The notes below the pieces were generated by a model. It did not search any database and was not told the origin of the DNA. It saw only the letters and a list, made by a program, of their open reading frames with translations. A DNA stretch of 64,000 bases from NCBI RefSeq assembly GCF_005862235.1, contig NZ_VCEK01000006.1:1-64000 (forward strand), read 5' to 3'. Shown here piece after piece: positions 1-8,885 of the stretch; position 1 is the first letter of the stretch; each line of letters starts with the position of its first letter. This stretch comes from Saccharomonospora piscinae. Lineage in GTDB: Bacteria > Actinomycetota > Actinomycetes > Mycobacteriales > Pseudonocardiaceae. Position numbers and translations under genes: made by a program.

Positions 1-90
1 CCGGGACCGCCCACCCCACGCCCGCCGCGATGAAGCGCCTCGGAATCGGCATGACCCCGGAGGACCGCAAGGACGAGCCGCACCGTGCGG

Positions 91-144
91 TGCGGACACG
101 ACTACACAGCCCGCGGACACGGCTACGCAGGCTGCGGACACGGC
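91..144. repeat. Three 21-nt spaced copies of a CGGACACGRC motif
   Basis: The motif CGGACACG followed by AC or GC occurs three times at a constant 21-nt period (near 91, 112 and 133), just downstream of the LemA-like gene on the minus strand. The spacer between copies is also similar (CTACACAG versus CTACGCAG). Nothing in this stretch looks coding. It reads as a short intergenic tandem repeat; function unknown. Confidence 0.55.
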
Positions 145-145
145 G

Positions 146-658
146 TCAGGTTCCGGACGGCGTCGCCAGATCGGGCTCGGCGATCTCGAAGTACTCCGGG
201 CGACGCGCCGTGCCCGCCAGGCGGAAGTACCGCACCCGGCGGCGTTCGCGCAGGGCGAGCGCGTCGCGCACGGCGTCGTTGTACACGCGGCGGGCGATCA
301 CGACGCGCTGTTCGGCGTCGGACAGCTCGTCGGCCAGCGGCGGGGGCAACCGGGCGCGGTCGACCCGCGCGAGAGTGCGGGTCAGCTCGTTCTCGGCCGG
401 TTCGCGCTCCGCCCGGGGAGCGGACTCGGCACCGTCGGCGGCGGCTCGCACCGTCGCCGACTCCTCCGGCGCCAGCACGCTCACCGCCACCGTCCTCGCG
501 ACCACCGCCCGCCGCGCCAGCGCGGCGTCGAGCGCGGCCCAGCTCGCGTCCCCGCGCACGTGCAGCCGGTCGAGGCGATTCGCCGTGGCCACCAGCCACA
601 ACGATCCCGCGACGAGCAGCGCCACGACGAGCGCCAGCAGCACAACGAGCGTAGTCAT
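146..658 (-). CDS. LemA-like membrane-anchored protein
   Basis: A 170-residue protein with one N-terminal membrane segment (about residues 4-23, rich in Val/Leu/Ala) followed by a charged helical domain. The C-terminal half carries the LemA-like signature around YNDAVRDALALRE and the aromatic YFRLAGTARRPEYFEI tail. It is the last gene of the minus-strand phosphatidylinositol-mannoside operon, and its ATG overlaps the pimA stop by 4 bp, so it is probably translationally coupled to pimA. The biochemical role of LemA-type proteins is not established; a cell-envelope role is inferred from the operon. No RBS decides the start beyond the overlap. Confidence 0.7.
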   Translation of the reverse strand: MTTLVVLLALVVALLVAGSLWLVATANRLDRLHVRGDASWAALDAALARRAVVARTVAVSVLAPEESATVRAAADGAESAPRAEREPAENELTRTLARVDRARLPPPLADELSDAEQRVVIARRVYNDAVRDALALRERRRVRYFRLAGTARRPEYFEIAEPDLATPSGT

Positions 659-1800
659 CGCACCGCGCTGGCGTCGGTACCGACCGTGCGGGGGTTCGCC
701 GCGATCGCCGCCTCGTAGACCCGCAGCACCTGCCGGACCACGGTGCCCCAGTCGTAGCCCGCGACCCTGCGGGTGGCGGCCTCGGCGAGCCGGGCCCGCC
801 GCGCGGGGTCGCCGAGCAGGTCCGCGAGGGCCGCCGCGAGTGCGCTGGCGTCCCCGGTGGGCACGAGCACCCCGGCCCTGCCATCGTCGAGAACGCGGCG
901 GAACGAGTCGAGCGCGCTTGCCACCACCGGAGTACCCGCGGCCATCGCCTCGGTGAGGATCATCCCGAAGCTCTCGCCCCCCGTGTTCGGTGCGCAGTAC
1001 ACGTCCACGCTGCGCAACGCCCGTGCCTTGGTCTCGTCGTCGACCTGCCCGAGCAGGTCGAGGCGCGACGCGAGTGCGGGCCCGGCCTGCCGGTGCAGCA
1101 GTTCGGCCTCTCCCCTGCCGACGACCAGCAGGCGCAACGACGGCAGTGCGGGGGCCAGCTCCCGCAGCGCGTCCAGCAGCACTCCCATGCCCTTCCGTGG
1201 CTCGGTGAAGCGCCCCACGAAGCCGATCGTGCCGCCCTCACGCGGGTAACCGCCCAGCGGCTGGGCGCCCGAGAAGAACGTCGTGTCCACGCCGTTGGGA
1301 ATCTCCACGGCGTCGCCGCCGAGGTGTTCGACCTGCACCCGCCGCGCGAGCGCGGACACGGCGATCCGGGCGGTCACCTTCTCCAGCAGCGGGCGCAGCA
1401 CCGGCTCGAACGCGGCGAGTGTGCGGGAGCGGGGGGTGGAGGTGTGAAACGTCGCGACGATGGGGCCCTCGGCCACGATCAGCGCCAGCAGCGACAGGCT
1501 CGGCGCGGTGGGCTCGTGCAGGTGCAGCACGTCGAAGTCGTGATCACGCAGCCACCGGCGCACCCGCGCGTAGGACACCGGGCCGAACTGCAGGCGCGCC
1601 ACCGAGCCGTTGTACGGAATGCCGAGTGACCGGCCCGCGGGCTGGACGAAGTCGGGCAGGTGCCCCGACTCCTCGTCGCCGGGCGCGAGCACCGACACCG
1701 TGTGCCCGAGCGAGCGAAGTGCCTTGGCGAGGTCGACCACGTGCCCCTGCACACCGCCGGGCACGTCGAAGGAGTACGGGCACACGATCCCGACCTTCAC
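655..1800 (-). CDS. pimA: Phosphatidyl-myo-inositol alpha-mannosyltransferase PimA
   Basis: A 381-residue GT4-family GT-B glycosyltransferase. It transfers the first mannose from GDP-mannose to the 2-position of phosphatidylinositol on the cytoplasmic face of the membrane, the first step of PIM, lipomannan and lipoarabinomannan synthesis. Visible signatures are the N-terminal CPYSFDVPGGVQGHV loop that binds the lipid acceptor, the second-domain start FVGRFTEPRKG, and the E-x7-E motif ESFGMILTE that binds the sugar nucleotide. It starts with GTG overlapping the patA stop (GTGA) and sits in the order pgsA-patA-pimA, as in mycobacteria, which strongly supports the assignment. Confidence 0.93.
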   Translation of the reverse strand: MKVGIVCPYSFDVPGGVQGHVVDLAKALRSLGHTVSVLAPGDEESGHLPDFVQPAGRSLGIPYNGSVARLQFGPVSYARVRRWLRDHDFDVLHLHEPTAPSLSLLALIVAEGPIVATFHTSTPRSRTLAAFEPVLRPLLEKVTARIAVSALARRVQVEHLGGDAVEIPNGVDTTFFSGAQPLGGYPREGGTIGFVGRFTEPRKGMGVLLDALRELAPALPSLRLLVVGRGEAELLHRQAGPALASRLDLLGQVDDETKARALRSVDVYCAPNTGGESFGMILTEAMAAGTPVVASALDSFRRVLDDGRAGVLVPTGDASALAAALADLLGDPARRARLAEAATRRVAGYDWGTVVRQVLRVYEAAIAANPRTVGTDASAVR

Positions 1801-2720
1801 GACGCTCTCCGTTCACCCTGCTGCCCGCTCTCGCCCTCATGCTCGGCGCCGGGTTCCGCGTCGGCGCGCCAGAACGGCTGCAGCATGTGCCAGTCGGTGG
1901 GGTGGGCGGCGATGTCGCCCGCGAAGACGTCGGCGAGTGCCTGCGTGGCGGCGGGCACTTCCTCCCTGCTGCTTACCCGAACTCGCGGGTGAATGCGCAC
2001 GGCCCAGCCACCGTCGGTGAACCAGCAGCCGACCGGCAACAGCGCCGCCCCCGTGGCCAGCGCCAGCCTCGCGGGCCCCGCCGGGAACCGCGCCGGTTCC
2101 CCGAAGAACGTCACCGGCAGTCCCGAGCCGGTGATGTCGCGGTCGCCGACGAGGCACACCGTCCGATTATCCCGCAGGCGGCGCAACAGGGTGCGAAACG
2201 ATGCACTGCCGTCGGCGGGGATGATCTCGAACCCGAGCGACTTCCGGTACGCGACGAACCGCTCGTACAGCGACTCGGGCCGCAACCGCTCGACGACCGT
2301 GGTGAAGTTTCCCGCGTGCCCGACGAGCCACACGCCGGCGATGTCCCAGTTCCCGGTGTGCGGCAGCGCCAGGACCGCGCCGTTGCCCTCGGCCAGCGCG
2401 GCGTCGAGATACTCGGCGCCGGTGACGTCGACGCTGCGGCCCACCTGAGGCAGGTCCATCGACGGCAGGCAGAACGCCTCCTGCCAGTACCGCGCGTAGG
2501 AGCGCAGCGCACGGCGGGTGAGATCGTCCAGCTCGACGGGCCCTGCCTGGGGCACCACGCGCGCGAGATTGCGCCGGAGCTGGGCGACGCCGGTTCCGCC
2601 CCGGCGGGCGGCGAGATCGGCTCCGCCGGCGAACACGGCGCCGACCAGCCTGCGGGGCAGCTTCGGCACGATCCCCCACCCGGCGGCGTAGGCCCACTCC
2701 ACCAGTCGCTGCCCGCTCAC
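1797..2720 (-). CDS. patA: Phosphatidylinositol mannoside acyltransferase
   Basis: A 307-residue acyltransferase of the HtrB/LpxL-like family. In mycobacteria the orthologue (Rv2611c) acylates the mannose of PIM1/PIM2 from palmitoyl-CoA at the inner membrane. The catalytic H-x4-D motif is visible as LPHTGNWD, about residues 122-129. The GTG start at 2720 was chosen because it overlaps the pgsA stop (GTGA) and gives the expected N-terminus (VSGQRLVEWAYAAGWG); a longer reading frame extends upstream but only overlaps pgsA. Position between pgsA and pimA matches the conserved PIM operon. Confidence 0.9.
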   Translation of the reverse strand: MSGQRLVEWAYAAGWGIVPKLPRRLVGAVFAGGADLAARRGGTGVAQLRRNLARVVPQAGPVELDDLTRRALRSYARYWQEAFCLPSMDLPQVGRSVDVTGAEYLDAALAEGNGAVLALPHTGNWDIAGVWLVGHAGNFTTVVERLRPESLYERFVAYRKSLGFEIIPADGSASFRTLLRRLRDNRTVCLVGDRDITGSGLPVTFFGEPARFPAGPARLALATGAALLPVGCWFTDGGWAVRIHPRVRVSSREEVPAATQALADVFAGDIAAHPTDWHMLQPFWRADAEPGAEHEGESGQQGERRAS

Positions 2721-3331
2721 AACCGCGCCTTTCCCGCAGCCTGGGCGACCCCGGCCATGCGCTGCACCAGCGTGATGACCGACAGCACCGCCAGCAGCCA
2801 CTGCGTGACCTCGACCGAATGCGGCAGGCCCAGCCCCTGAAGCCCGGTACCGACCAGGGCGATGATGAGTCGTTCCGCGCGCTCGATGAGCCCGCCGTTC
2901 GCGGCGTCGCCGAAGCCGGAAGCCTCGGCCCGCGCCTTGACGTAGGAGATCACCTGCGCCAGCACGAGGCACAGCAGCGCGGCCGCGGCCACGCGCGGGT
3001 TGTCGGCGACGGAGAAGGCCCACCAGGCGATGGCGGCGAACAGCGCACCGTCCACGAGCCGGTCGCAGGTGGCGTCGAGCACGGCTCCGAACGGCGTCGA
3101 GCCCTTCGCCCGCGCCATCGCGCCGTCGAGCAGGTCCAGCATCACGAAGCCCCACACCACGAGCGTGCCCGCGAACAGCATGCCCTGGGGCAGCAGCGCG
3201 AGAGCTCCCGCGACGGCGCCCGCCGTGCCGATGAGGGTCATCGCGTTCGGGGTCAGACCGGCGCGCACGAGCGCGGCACCGAGCGGATCGGTGACGCGGG
3301 ACACGGACGCGCGGGCGAAGATGTTGAGCAT
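2717..3331 (-). CDS. pgsA1: CDP-alcohol phosphatidyltransferase (phosphatidylinositol phosphate synthase)
   Basis: A 204-residue polytopic membrane enzyme. The CDP-alcohol phosphotransferase signature is intact: DLLDGAMAR, then a Gly eight residues on, then LDATCDRLVD, giving the D-x2-DG-x2-AR-x8-G-x3-D-x3-D metal and CMP-binding motif. In actinobacteria the copy in this operon makes phosphatidylinositol phosphate from CDP-diacylglycerol and inositol phosphate, the lipid on which PimA and PatA act. It overlaps patA by 4 bp. In mycobacteria the HIT gene lies directly upstream; here a MarR/YceI pair is inserted between them. Confidence 0.9.
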   Translation of the reverse strand: MLNIFARASVSRVTDPLGAALVRAGLTPNAMTLIGTAGAVAGALALLPQGMLFAGTLVVWGFVMLDLLDGAMARAKGSTPFGAVLDATCDRLVDGALFAAIAWWAFSVADNPRVAAAALLCLVLAQVISYVKARAEASGFGDAANGGLIERAERLIIALVGTGLQGLGLPHSVEVTQWLLAVLSVITLVQRMAGVAQAAGKARL

Positions 3332-3441
3332 CTCATCCTACGGGTGCTGGCTGGCGAGTTCGGATCAACTCGGCAAGCAAACCCTATCGAGCCGACACGA
3401 CGACGGCGTGCCGTGCCCCTGGCCGCCGTCACCGGGACGGG

Positions 3442-3948
3442 TCAGGCGGACTCCTCGCGTTCGGACTCGGCGTCGGCCACGGCTCGGGCGCATTCCGGGG
3501 ACAACCGGTCGACGATCGCGGCGCTGATGGTTCCGAGTGCCTCGACCTGCTCGGGGGTGAGCGCGTCGAACAGCCCGTCCCGGACGGCGTCGACGTGCCC
3601 CGGGGCGGCGGAGCGGATGGCGTCGAGACCGCGGTCGGTGAGGTGGGCGAAGGCCCCCCGCTTGTCGGTGGGGCACGCCTGCCTGCGAATCCAGCCCTGG
3701 GCCTCCATGCGGGCGACGGCGTGGGAGAGCCTGCTGCGCGACGACCGCGTGGCCTCGGCGAGTTCGCTCATGCGCAGGACGTGGTCCGGTGCCTCCGAGA
3801 GCGCGACCAGGACGGCGTAGTAGGTCGTGGGCATGCCCGCGTCGCGCTGGAGCTGGGATTCCAGGTGCGCACGAAGCATGTCGATGGCCGCCGAGAAGTC
3901 GCGCCACACGCGCTGCTCGGAATCGGTGAGCCATCGGGGTGTTGACAT
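3442..3948 (-). CDS. MarR-family transcriptional regulator
   Basis: A 168-residue winged-helix repressor. The DNA-recognition region is SELAEATRSSRSRLSHAVARMEAQGW, followed by the wing RRQACPTDKRGAFAHLTDRG, the usual MarR DxRG element. The start at 3948 gives MSTPRWLT; a second ATG at 3957 would add MGP. It is divergent from yceI with two TTGA-N4-TCAA inverted repeats in the intergenic region, so it very likely represses yceI and itself. MarR/YceI pairs are common in actinobacteria. The inducing ligand cannot be read from sequence. Confidence 0.88.
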   Translation of the reverse strand: MSTPRWLTDSEQRVWRDFSAAIDMLRAHLESQLQRDAGMPTTYYAVLVALSEAPDHVLRMSELAEATRSSRSRLSHAVARMEAQGWIRRQACPTDKRGAFAHLTDRGLDAIRSAAPGHVDAVRDGLFDALTPEQVEALGTISAAIVDRLSPECARAVADAESEREESA

Positions 3949-3972
3949 GGGACCCATACTAGCCCTGCCCGC

Positions 3973-3998
3973 CATCTGATTGAACGCTCAATCAGATG
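3973..3998. promoter_or_regulatory. MarR operator, perfect 11-bp inverted repeat
   Basis: CATCTGATTGA, a 4-bp ACGC spacer, then TCAATCAGATG: arms are perfectly complementary. It lies 25 bp from the MarR start codon. The TTGA-N4-TCAA core is shared with the second site about four helical turns away. Confidence 0.8.
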
Positions 3999-4021
3999 TT
4001 ACGCACCTCTCACCGAGACTA

Positions 4022-4035
4022 GTTGAGCCCTCAAC
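4022..4035. promoter_or_regulatory. Second MarR operator (GTTGA-N4-TCAAC)
   Basis: GTTGA-GCCC-TCAAC, a 5-bp-arm version of the same TTGA-N4-TCAA core. Its centre is 43 bp from the centre of the first operator, so both sites face the same side of the helix. It lies 70 bp upstream of the yceI start. Confidence 0.7.
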
Positions 4036-4104
4036 CATATGTCGGTAGGGTTGCTGGCGAGTAGGACGATCCACTCACTTCCACCCGTCTTTCGAGGAGA
4101 ACCC

Positions 4105-4650
4105 ATGACCGCCACCACCGAGATCCCCGGCTACCTGACCGGCACCTGGACCATCGACGCCGTCCACTCCAACGTCAGCTTCATCGTCCGCCACCTGGGC
4201 GTCACCAAGGTGCGCGGCCGGTTCACCGAGCTCGAGGGCACGCTCACCACGGCGGACAACGTGCTCGACTCCTCCGTCACCGCCACGATGACGGCGTCGA
4301 GCGTCGACACCACCAACAGCCAGCGTGACGAGCACGTGCGCAGCGCCGACTTCCTCGACGTCGACAACCACCCGACGCTGACCTTCCGGTCCACCGGCGT
4401 GCGCACCGACGGCGCGGACTACCTGATCGACGGCGAGCTGACCCTGCGGGGCGTCACCAAGGCCGTCACCCTCACCGCCGAACTGGGCGGCTTCGGCGAC
4501 GGCATGACCGAGGGCAGCAAGGTCATCGGGGTGTCGGCCCGCACCGAGATCCGGCGCGCGGACTTCGGCATCGGCGCGAACATCCCGGCCGCCGTCGTCA
4601 GCGACAAGGTCGTCATCGAGCTGGACATCGAGGCCATCCGCGAGGACTGA
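4105..4650 (+). CDS. YceI-family protein
   Basis: A 181-residue protein covering one YceI domain, a lipocalin-like beta barrel that binds polyisoprenoid-type lipids. Diagnostic stretches are WTIDAVHSNVSFIVRHLGVTK near the N-terminus, FLDVDNHPTLTF in the middle and ADFGIGANIPAAVVSDKVVIE at the end. There is no signal peptide, so it is probably cytoplasmic, as is usual for actinobacterial members. A strong ribosome site (GAGGAGA) precedes the ATG. It is divergent from the MarR repressor and converges with the HIT gene 7 bp away. Physiological role unproven; an acid- or lipid-stress role is the common suggestion. Confidence 0.9.
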   Translation: MTATTEIPGYLTGTWTIDAVHSNVSFIVRHLGVTKVRGRFTELEGTLTTADNVLDSSVTATMTASSVDTTNSQRDEHVRSADFLDVDNHPTLTFRSTGVRTDGADYLIDGELTLRGVTKAVTLTAELGGFGDGMTEGSKVIGVSARTEIRRADFGIGANIPAAVVSDKVVIELDIEAIRED

Positions 4651-4657
4651 GCAGAGT

Positions 4658-5212
4658 TCACCAGGCGTCGGCCAACAGCTGCCGGGTCTGCCCGAGCAGC
4701 TGCGGCAGCACCTTCGTGTGGCCGACGACGGGCATGAAGTTGGAGTCGCCGCCCCACCGCGGTACCACGTGCTGGTGCAGGTGGGCGGCGATTCCCGCCC
4801 CCGCGGCGACCCCCTGGTTCAGCCCGATGTTGAACCCGTGGGCGTCGGAGACGGTACGGATCACGCGCATCGCGTGCTGCGTGACGCGCGCCAGCTCCAC
4901 CGTCTCCTCGTCCGTGAGGTCCGGGTAGTCCGCCACGTGCCGATACGGCACCACCATCAGATGGCCGGGGTTGTACGGATACAGATTCAGCACCGCGTAC
5001 ACCGTCTCGCCCCGGGCCAGGATCAGCGCCTGTTCGTCCGGCAGGGCCGCCAGGCGGCAGAACGGGCAGCCGCCCTCGCCGTCACCGTCCGGCTTGTTCT
5101 CGCCCTTGATGTAGGCCAGCCGGTGCGGGGTCCACAACCGCTGGAGCTGGTCGGGAACCCCGGCGCCGTCCTGTTCGACGAACTCGTCGCCCGCCTCGCC
5201 GCTAGTGGTCAA
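4658..5212 (-). CDS. HIT-family hydrolase/phosphorylase (Ap4A phosphorylase-like)
   Basis: A 184-residue HIT-domain protein. The active-site histidine triad is [11 protein letters not shown] near the C-terminus; zinc-ligand-like Cys residues are in [10 protein letters not shown] and the substrate loop in [18 protein letters not shown]. The mycobacterial orthologue at the same position (Rv2613c) is a diadenosine tetraphosphate phosphorylase, so cleavage of Ap4A made by aminoacyl-tRNA synthetases is likely. The TTG start at 5212 overlaps the end of thrS by 11 bp; no ATG or GTG fits better. The overlap implies co-translation with thrS. Confidence 0.85.
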   Translation of the reverse strand: MTTSGEAGDEFVEQDGAGVPDQLQRLWTPHRLAYIKGENKPDGDGEGGCPFCRLAALPDEQALILARGETVYAVLNLYPYNPGHLMVVPYRHVADYPDLTDEETVELARVTQHAMRVIRTVSDAHGFNIGLNQGVAAGAGIAAHLHQHVVPRWGGDSNFMPVVGHTKVLPQLLGQTRQLLADAW

Positions 5213-7280
5213 CGAGCGCCCCCAGCGCGTCCGCCGTGGGCGAGGCGTTCTCCCGGCGCGCGACCCAGTCCGCGACGGCCGCCACGGCCGTGGCCACCGG
5301 AACGCCGTTGATCTGACTGCCGTCCCGGAACCGGAACGACACGGCTCCGGCCTCCACGTCCTTGGCGCCGGCCAGCAGCAGGAACGGCACCTTGTGGGTG
5401 GTGTGCGTGCGGATCTTCTTCTGCATCCGGTCGTCGCTCGTGTCCACCTCGACCCGCAGCCCCCGGTCGCGCAACGCCTTCTCCACGCCCCTGAGGTGCT
5501 CGACGTGGGCGTCGGCGATCGGGATACCCACCACCTGCACCGGGGCGAGCCACGCGGGGAAAGCGCCGGCGTAGTGCTCGGTGAGCACACCGAAGAACCG
5601 CTCGATCGAACCGAACAGTGCCCGGTGGATCATCACCGGCTCCTGCCGCGAGCCGTCACCCGCCTGGTACTCCAGGCCGAACAGCTCGGGCTCCATGAGG
5701 TCGACCTGGATCGTCGACATCTGCCAGCTGCGCCCGATGGCGTCCTTGACCTGCACGCTGATCTTCGGCGCGTAGAACGCGGCCCCACCGGGATCGAGGA
5801 CGAGGTCCAGGCCACTCGACTCGGCGGCGCTGCGCAGCGCGGCGGTCGCCCGCTCCCAGCCCTCGTCACTGCCGATCGACTTCTCGGGATCGCGAGTGGA
5901 CAGTTCGAGGTAGAAGTCGTCGAGCCCGTAGTCGCGCAGCAGGTCGAGCACGAACCGCAGCAGCGACTTGATCTCGTCGTGCATCTGGTCGACGGTGCAG
6001 TAGATGTGCGCGTCGTCCTGGGTGAAACCACGGGCCCGCGTCAGGCCGTGGACGACTCCCGACTTCTCGTAGCGGTAGACCGTGCCGAACTCGAACAACC
6101 GCAGCGGCAACTCACGGTAGCTGCGCCCGCGCGAGCGGTAGATGAGGTTGTGCATGGGGCAGTTCATCGGCTTCAGGAAGTAGTCCTGCCCCGGCTTGCG
6201 CACGGTGCCGTCGTCGTCGACCTCGGCGTCCAGATGCATCCCCGGATACATGCCCTCGCGGTACCAGTGCAGGTGACCCGACGTCTCGAACAGCTGCCCC
6301 TTGGTGATGTGGGGCGTGTTGACGAACTCGTAACCCGCCTCCTCGTGGCGCCGCCGGGAGTAGTCCTCCAGCTCCTTGCGCACCACACCACCCTTGGGGT
6401 GGAAGACGGGCAGGCCGGAGCCGATCTCCTCGGGGAACGAGAACAGGTCCAGCTCGGCACCCAGCCTGCGGTGGTCGCGCCGCTCGGCCTCGGCCAGCAT
6501 CTCCAGGTGCTGCTCCTGCGCCTCCTGCGACTCCCACGCGGTGCCGTAGATGCGCTGGAGCTGCGGGTTCTTCTCGTCACCTCGCCAGTAAGCCGCCGCC
6601 ACCCTCGTGAGCTTGAAGGCGGGGATGTACTTGGTCGTGGGCACGTGCGGGCCTCGGCAGAGGTCACCCCACACCCGCTCCTTCGTGCGCGGATCGAGGT
6701 TGTCGTAGATGGTCAGCTCCCCCGCGCCGACCTCCATCACCTCGGAGGTGTCGACAGAGTCCTCGGCGTCGGCGGATTTGAGGTCGACCAGTTCGAGTTT
6801 GAACGGCTCGTCGGCCAGCTCGTCCCGCGCCGCGGCCACCGACTCGACGGTCCGCCGGGAGAACTGCTGGGCCCCCTTGACGATCTGCTTCATGCGCTTT
6901 TCCAGCGCCTGCAGGTCCTCGGGGGTGAACGGGCGCTCGACGGCGAAGTCGTAGTAGAAGCCGTCGCGGATCGGCGGCCCGATGCCGAGCTTCGCCTCGG
7001 GGAACTGCTGCTGAACGGCCTGCGCCAGCACGTGGGCTGCGGAGTGACGGATCACACTGCGGCCGTCCTCTGAGGCGGCCAGCACGGGCTCCACCTCGAC
7101 GTCGGCGTCGGGCTGCCACGAGAGGTCGCGCAGCGCACCGTCGGGATCGCGCACGACGACGACCGCTTCGGGGCCCTTGTTCGGATGGCCGGCCTCCCGC
7201 ACCGCGGCACCCGCCGTAGTGCCTGCTCGCACCACCACGCGCGGGGCGGACGGGGCTGCGGCGGACGGCGACTGTGACAC
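5202..7280 (-). CDS. thrS: Threonyl-tRNA synthetase
   Basis: A 692-residue class II synthetase with TGS domain at the N-terminus, the second editing-like domain with [16 protein letters not shown] (about 140-155), the catalytic core with motif 2 [17 protein letters not shown], and a C-terminal anticodon-binding domain. The GTG start at 7280 ([12 protein letters not shown]) was preferred over the longer frame because GAGGGAGC lies just upstream and the length then matches mycobacterial ThrS. It charges tRNA-Thr with threonine. The downstream gene overlaps by 11 bp. Confidence 0.96.
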   Translation of the reverse strand: MSQSPSAAAPSAPRVVVRAGTTAGAAVREAGHPNKGPEAVVVVRDPDGALRDLSWQPDADVEVEPVLAASEDGRSVIRHSAAHVLAQAVQQQFPEAKLGIGPPIRDGFYYDFAVERPFTPEDLQALEKRMKQIVKGAQQFSRRTVESVAAARDELADEPFKLELVDLKSADAEDSVDTSEVMEVGAGELTIYDNLDPRTKERVWGDLCRGPHVPTTKYIPAFKLTRVAAAYWRGDEKNPQLQRIYGTAWESQEAQEQHLEMLAEAERRDHRRLGAELDLFSFPEEIGSGLPVFHPKGGVVRKELEDYSRRRHEEAGYEFVNTPHITKGQLFETSGHLHWYREGMYPGMHLDAEVDDDGTVRKPGQDYFLKPMNCPMHNLIYRSRGRSYRELPLRLFEFGTVYRYEKSGVVHGLTRARGFTQDDAHIYCTVDQMHDEIKSLLRFVLDLLRDYGLDDFYLELSTRDPEKSIGSDEGWERATAALRSAAESSGLDLVLDPGGAAFYAPKISVQVKDAIGRSWQMSTIQVDLMEPELFGLEYQAGDGSRQEPVMIHRALFGSIERFFGVLTEHYAGAFPAWLAPVQVVGIPIADAHVEHLRGVEKALRDRGLRVEVDTSDDRMQKKIRTHTTHKVPFLLLAGAKDVEAGAVSFRFRDGSQINGVPVATAVAAVADWVARRENASPTADALGALVDH

Positions 7281-7745
7281 GGGCGCTCCCTCGGGGAACT
7301 CGGCTGGGCATGGACTCGGAATGTGCAGCCCCGATGCTAATCGCCGGGCCACTCGTGCCTGCTGCGGGGCACGGGCAGCAGTCCAGAACACCACAACCCG
7401 CCCCTCACACGCTGTGACGCCGGACACATCGTGGGCGTGGTTACAGGAACGTCACAATCCCCGGCGCGGCCACTACCGTGGAGTTCACGTGCTCAGAGCC
7501 GAGTTGTGTCCGACGGGACCACAGCGCGGCGAGACAGCCGAAACCTTGCGAACCTCGACACCGGTCGCGGCGAGTGAGCACAGCGCACCCCCGTGGTGGG
7601 AGCGGCCCCGACATCCGCAACGCTCAGACGTGGAACGGGTCCGCTTGTGCCCGGGAACCGACAGCACAGCGCATCCGACAGGGTCACCCGAGCCGGTGGC
7701 TCTGCCCCATCGTGGTTGGTTGGAACCAATGACGGCGGGAACATG
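7281..7745. other. Intergenic region upstream of thrS
   Basis: About 465 bp between the thrS start and the tRNA-Val terminator. No reading frame here has believable composition on either strand. I looked for a T-box leader (specifier loop, conserved 14-nt T-box) and found none. It should hold the thrS promoter; no clear -10/-35 pair stands out. Confidence 0.5.
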
Positions 7746-7771
7746 AAAAAAGACCCGGCGGATGCCGGGTC
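7746..7771 (-). terminator. Intrinsic terminator of tRNA-Val(CAC)
   Basis: On the minus strand: GACCCGGC, loop ATCC, GCCGGGTC, then six T. An 8-bp perfect stem with a U-tract starting 27 nt after the encoded CCA end of the tRNA. Confidence 0.93.
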
Positions 7772-7801
7772 CGTCAACATCGAACAACTGAACTGACGTG
7801 G

Positions 7802-7873
7802 TGGGCGATACTGGGATCGAACCAGTGACCTCTTCGGTGTGAACGAAGCGCTCTCCCGCTGAGCTAATCGCCC
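7802..7873 (-). tRNA. tRNA-Val (anticodon CAC)
   Basis: A 72-nt cloverleaf on the minus strand: acceptor GGGCGAT/ATCGCCC, D-arm GCTC/GAGC, anticodon stem CTTCG/CGAAG with loop TTCACAC, T-arm ACTGG-TTCGATC-CCAGT. Anticodon CAC reads GTG. Discriminator A is followed by an encoded CCA (7799-7801). An intrinsic terminator follows. Confidence 0.97.
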
Positions 7874-8208
7874 GTCGCGATGTGAGAACCACTCTAGCGG
7901 AGGCTGATCGGCAGCCGGAAATCGGGGGTCCACTTCCCCCGGGCCGGAGCCGTCTTCGCAGGTGGCGGGTTCGACGACAACCGAACGACCGAACACCGGT
8001 ACCGCCGGGCCGCGTGTCTGCTGCAACATTCGCGCGACTTGGCTGTCCTTTCGCTCGTTGGGACAAGCAGGATGTACCGGGGCCGCGAGACCACGACGCA
8101 CACAAACGGGTGATCTTCGGCCTCACGGCGAGCGATCCGGCGCCCGTCCGCGTCTCACAGAGAGACACGGCCGACGTCGGCCGGAAGGGAAGCAGAAGGG
8201 TAACGACC
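7874..8208. other. Intergenic region between tRNA-Val(CAC) and ssgB
   Basis: About 335 bp separating the divergent tRNA-Val(CAC) and ssgB. No convincing coding frame. It should contain both promoters. A purine-rich stretch (GGAAGGGAAGCAGAAGGG) just before the ssgB ATG includes its ribosome-binding site. Confidence 0.5.
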
Positions 8209-8634
8209 ATGCGAGACGATCACGTGACGCTCCGGTCCACAGCGGTTTTCGACCTCATGGCACCGCGAACGCCTCCGGTCCCGGTGAAGGTGGAGCTGCG
8301 CTACGACACCCGCGACCCCTACGCCGTCGTGGCGGCGTTCCGCACGGGCCGCGCCGGCTGGGTCGAGTGGGTGTTCGCGCGAGACCTGCTGGCCGACGGG
8401 CTACTCGGCGAGGCGGGCGACGGTGACGTGCGCATCCGGCCCTCGCTCGAGGACCCGGACTCGGTCTTCGTCGAACTGAACTCGCCGTCGGGCCACGCCA
8501 TGTTCGAGGCGTCGGCACAGGAGCTGGCCGACTTCCTCGACCAGACCTACGACGTCGTCCTGCCCGGCAACGAGCACCTGTGGGTCGACGTCGACGACGC
8601 GCTCACCAGGCTCATGCCCCACGATCGCAGCTGA
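8209..8634 (+). CDS. ssgB: SsgB-type sporulation/cell division regulator
   Basis: A 141-residue SsgA-like protein. The sequence is close to streptomycete SsgB throughout, for example HVTLRSTAVFDLMAP, VELRYDTRDPYAVVAAFRTG and GWVEWVFARDLLADGL. In Streptomyces SsgB positions FtsZ at future septa of sporogenic hyphae and binds FtsZ directly; the family is confined to morphologically complex actinobacteria. In Pseudonocardiaceae a single SsgB-like copy is usual. It is monocistronic, ended by a hairpin at 8654-8682, and flanked by tRNA genes. The length agrees with the family. Confidence 0.92.
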   Translation: MRDDHVTLRSTAVFDLMAPRTPPVPVKVELRYDTRDPYAVVAAFRTGRAGWVEWVFARDLLADGLLGEAGDGDVRIRPSLEDPDSVFVELNSPSGHAMFEASAQELADFLDQTYDVVLPGNEHLWVDVDDALTRLMPHDRS

Positions 8635-8653
8635 TCATGGGGCTGGGCCGGTT

Positions 8654-8682
8654 CGGAACCCCCCCCCGTGCGAGGGGTTCCG
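8654..8682 (+). terminator. Stem-loop after ssgB
   Basis: CGGAACCCC and GGGGTTCCG form a perfect 9-bp stem around an 11-nt loop, 19 nt after the ssgB stop. No U-tract follows, as is common for high-GC actinobacterial terminators. The left arm and loop contain a run of nine C. Confidence 0.7.
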
Positions 8683-8758
8683 AGGCCATCCGATACAGTT
8701 CTTTCCACACGACGACGGGTGACCGGCCGCAAGGGCGAGTGACCCGGAGTCGCAGATT

Positions 8759-8831
8759 GCGGACGTAGCGCAGCTGGTAGCGCATCACCTTGCCAAGGTG
8801 AGGGTCGCGGGTTCGAATCCCGTCGTCCGCT
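8759..8831 (+). tRNA. tRNA-Gly (anticodon GCC)
   Basis: A 73-nt cloverleaf: acceptor GCGGACG/CGTCCGC, D-arm GCGC/GCGC, anticodon stem TCACC/GGTGA with loop TTGCCAA, T-arm CGGG-TTCGAAT-CCCG. Discriminator T; CCA is not encoded. First of three tandem tRNAs sharing one terminator. Confidence 0.96.
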
Positions 8832-8885
8832 CGACTGCGGCGGCATTCCGCAGTTGGATCGGGGTCACACCCGGTTCACGCACAC

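Noticed and set aside
5205-7073. 622-codon open frame antisense to thrS
   Set aside because: High-GC shadow of thrS with Val/Arg/Gly/Gln-rich composition and no recognisable domain. Similar long antisense frames over pnp (52090-54852), mnhA (44729-47185) and der (38306-41488) were rejected for the same reason.
7281-7745. T-box or other riboswitch before thrS
   Set aside because: No specifier hairpin or conserved T-box sequence was found on the minus strand, and no other known riboswitch pattern.
7485-8210. Overlapping minus-strand frames across tRNA-Val(CAC)
   Set aside because: They read straight through the tRNA gene and its terminator and have no protein-like composition.
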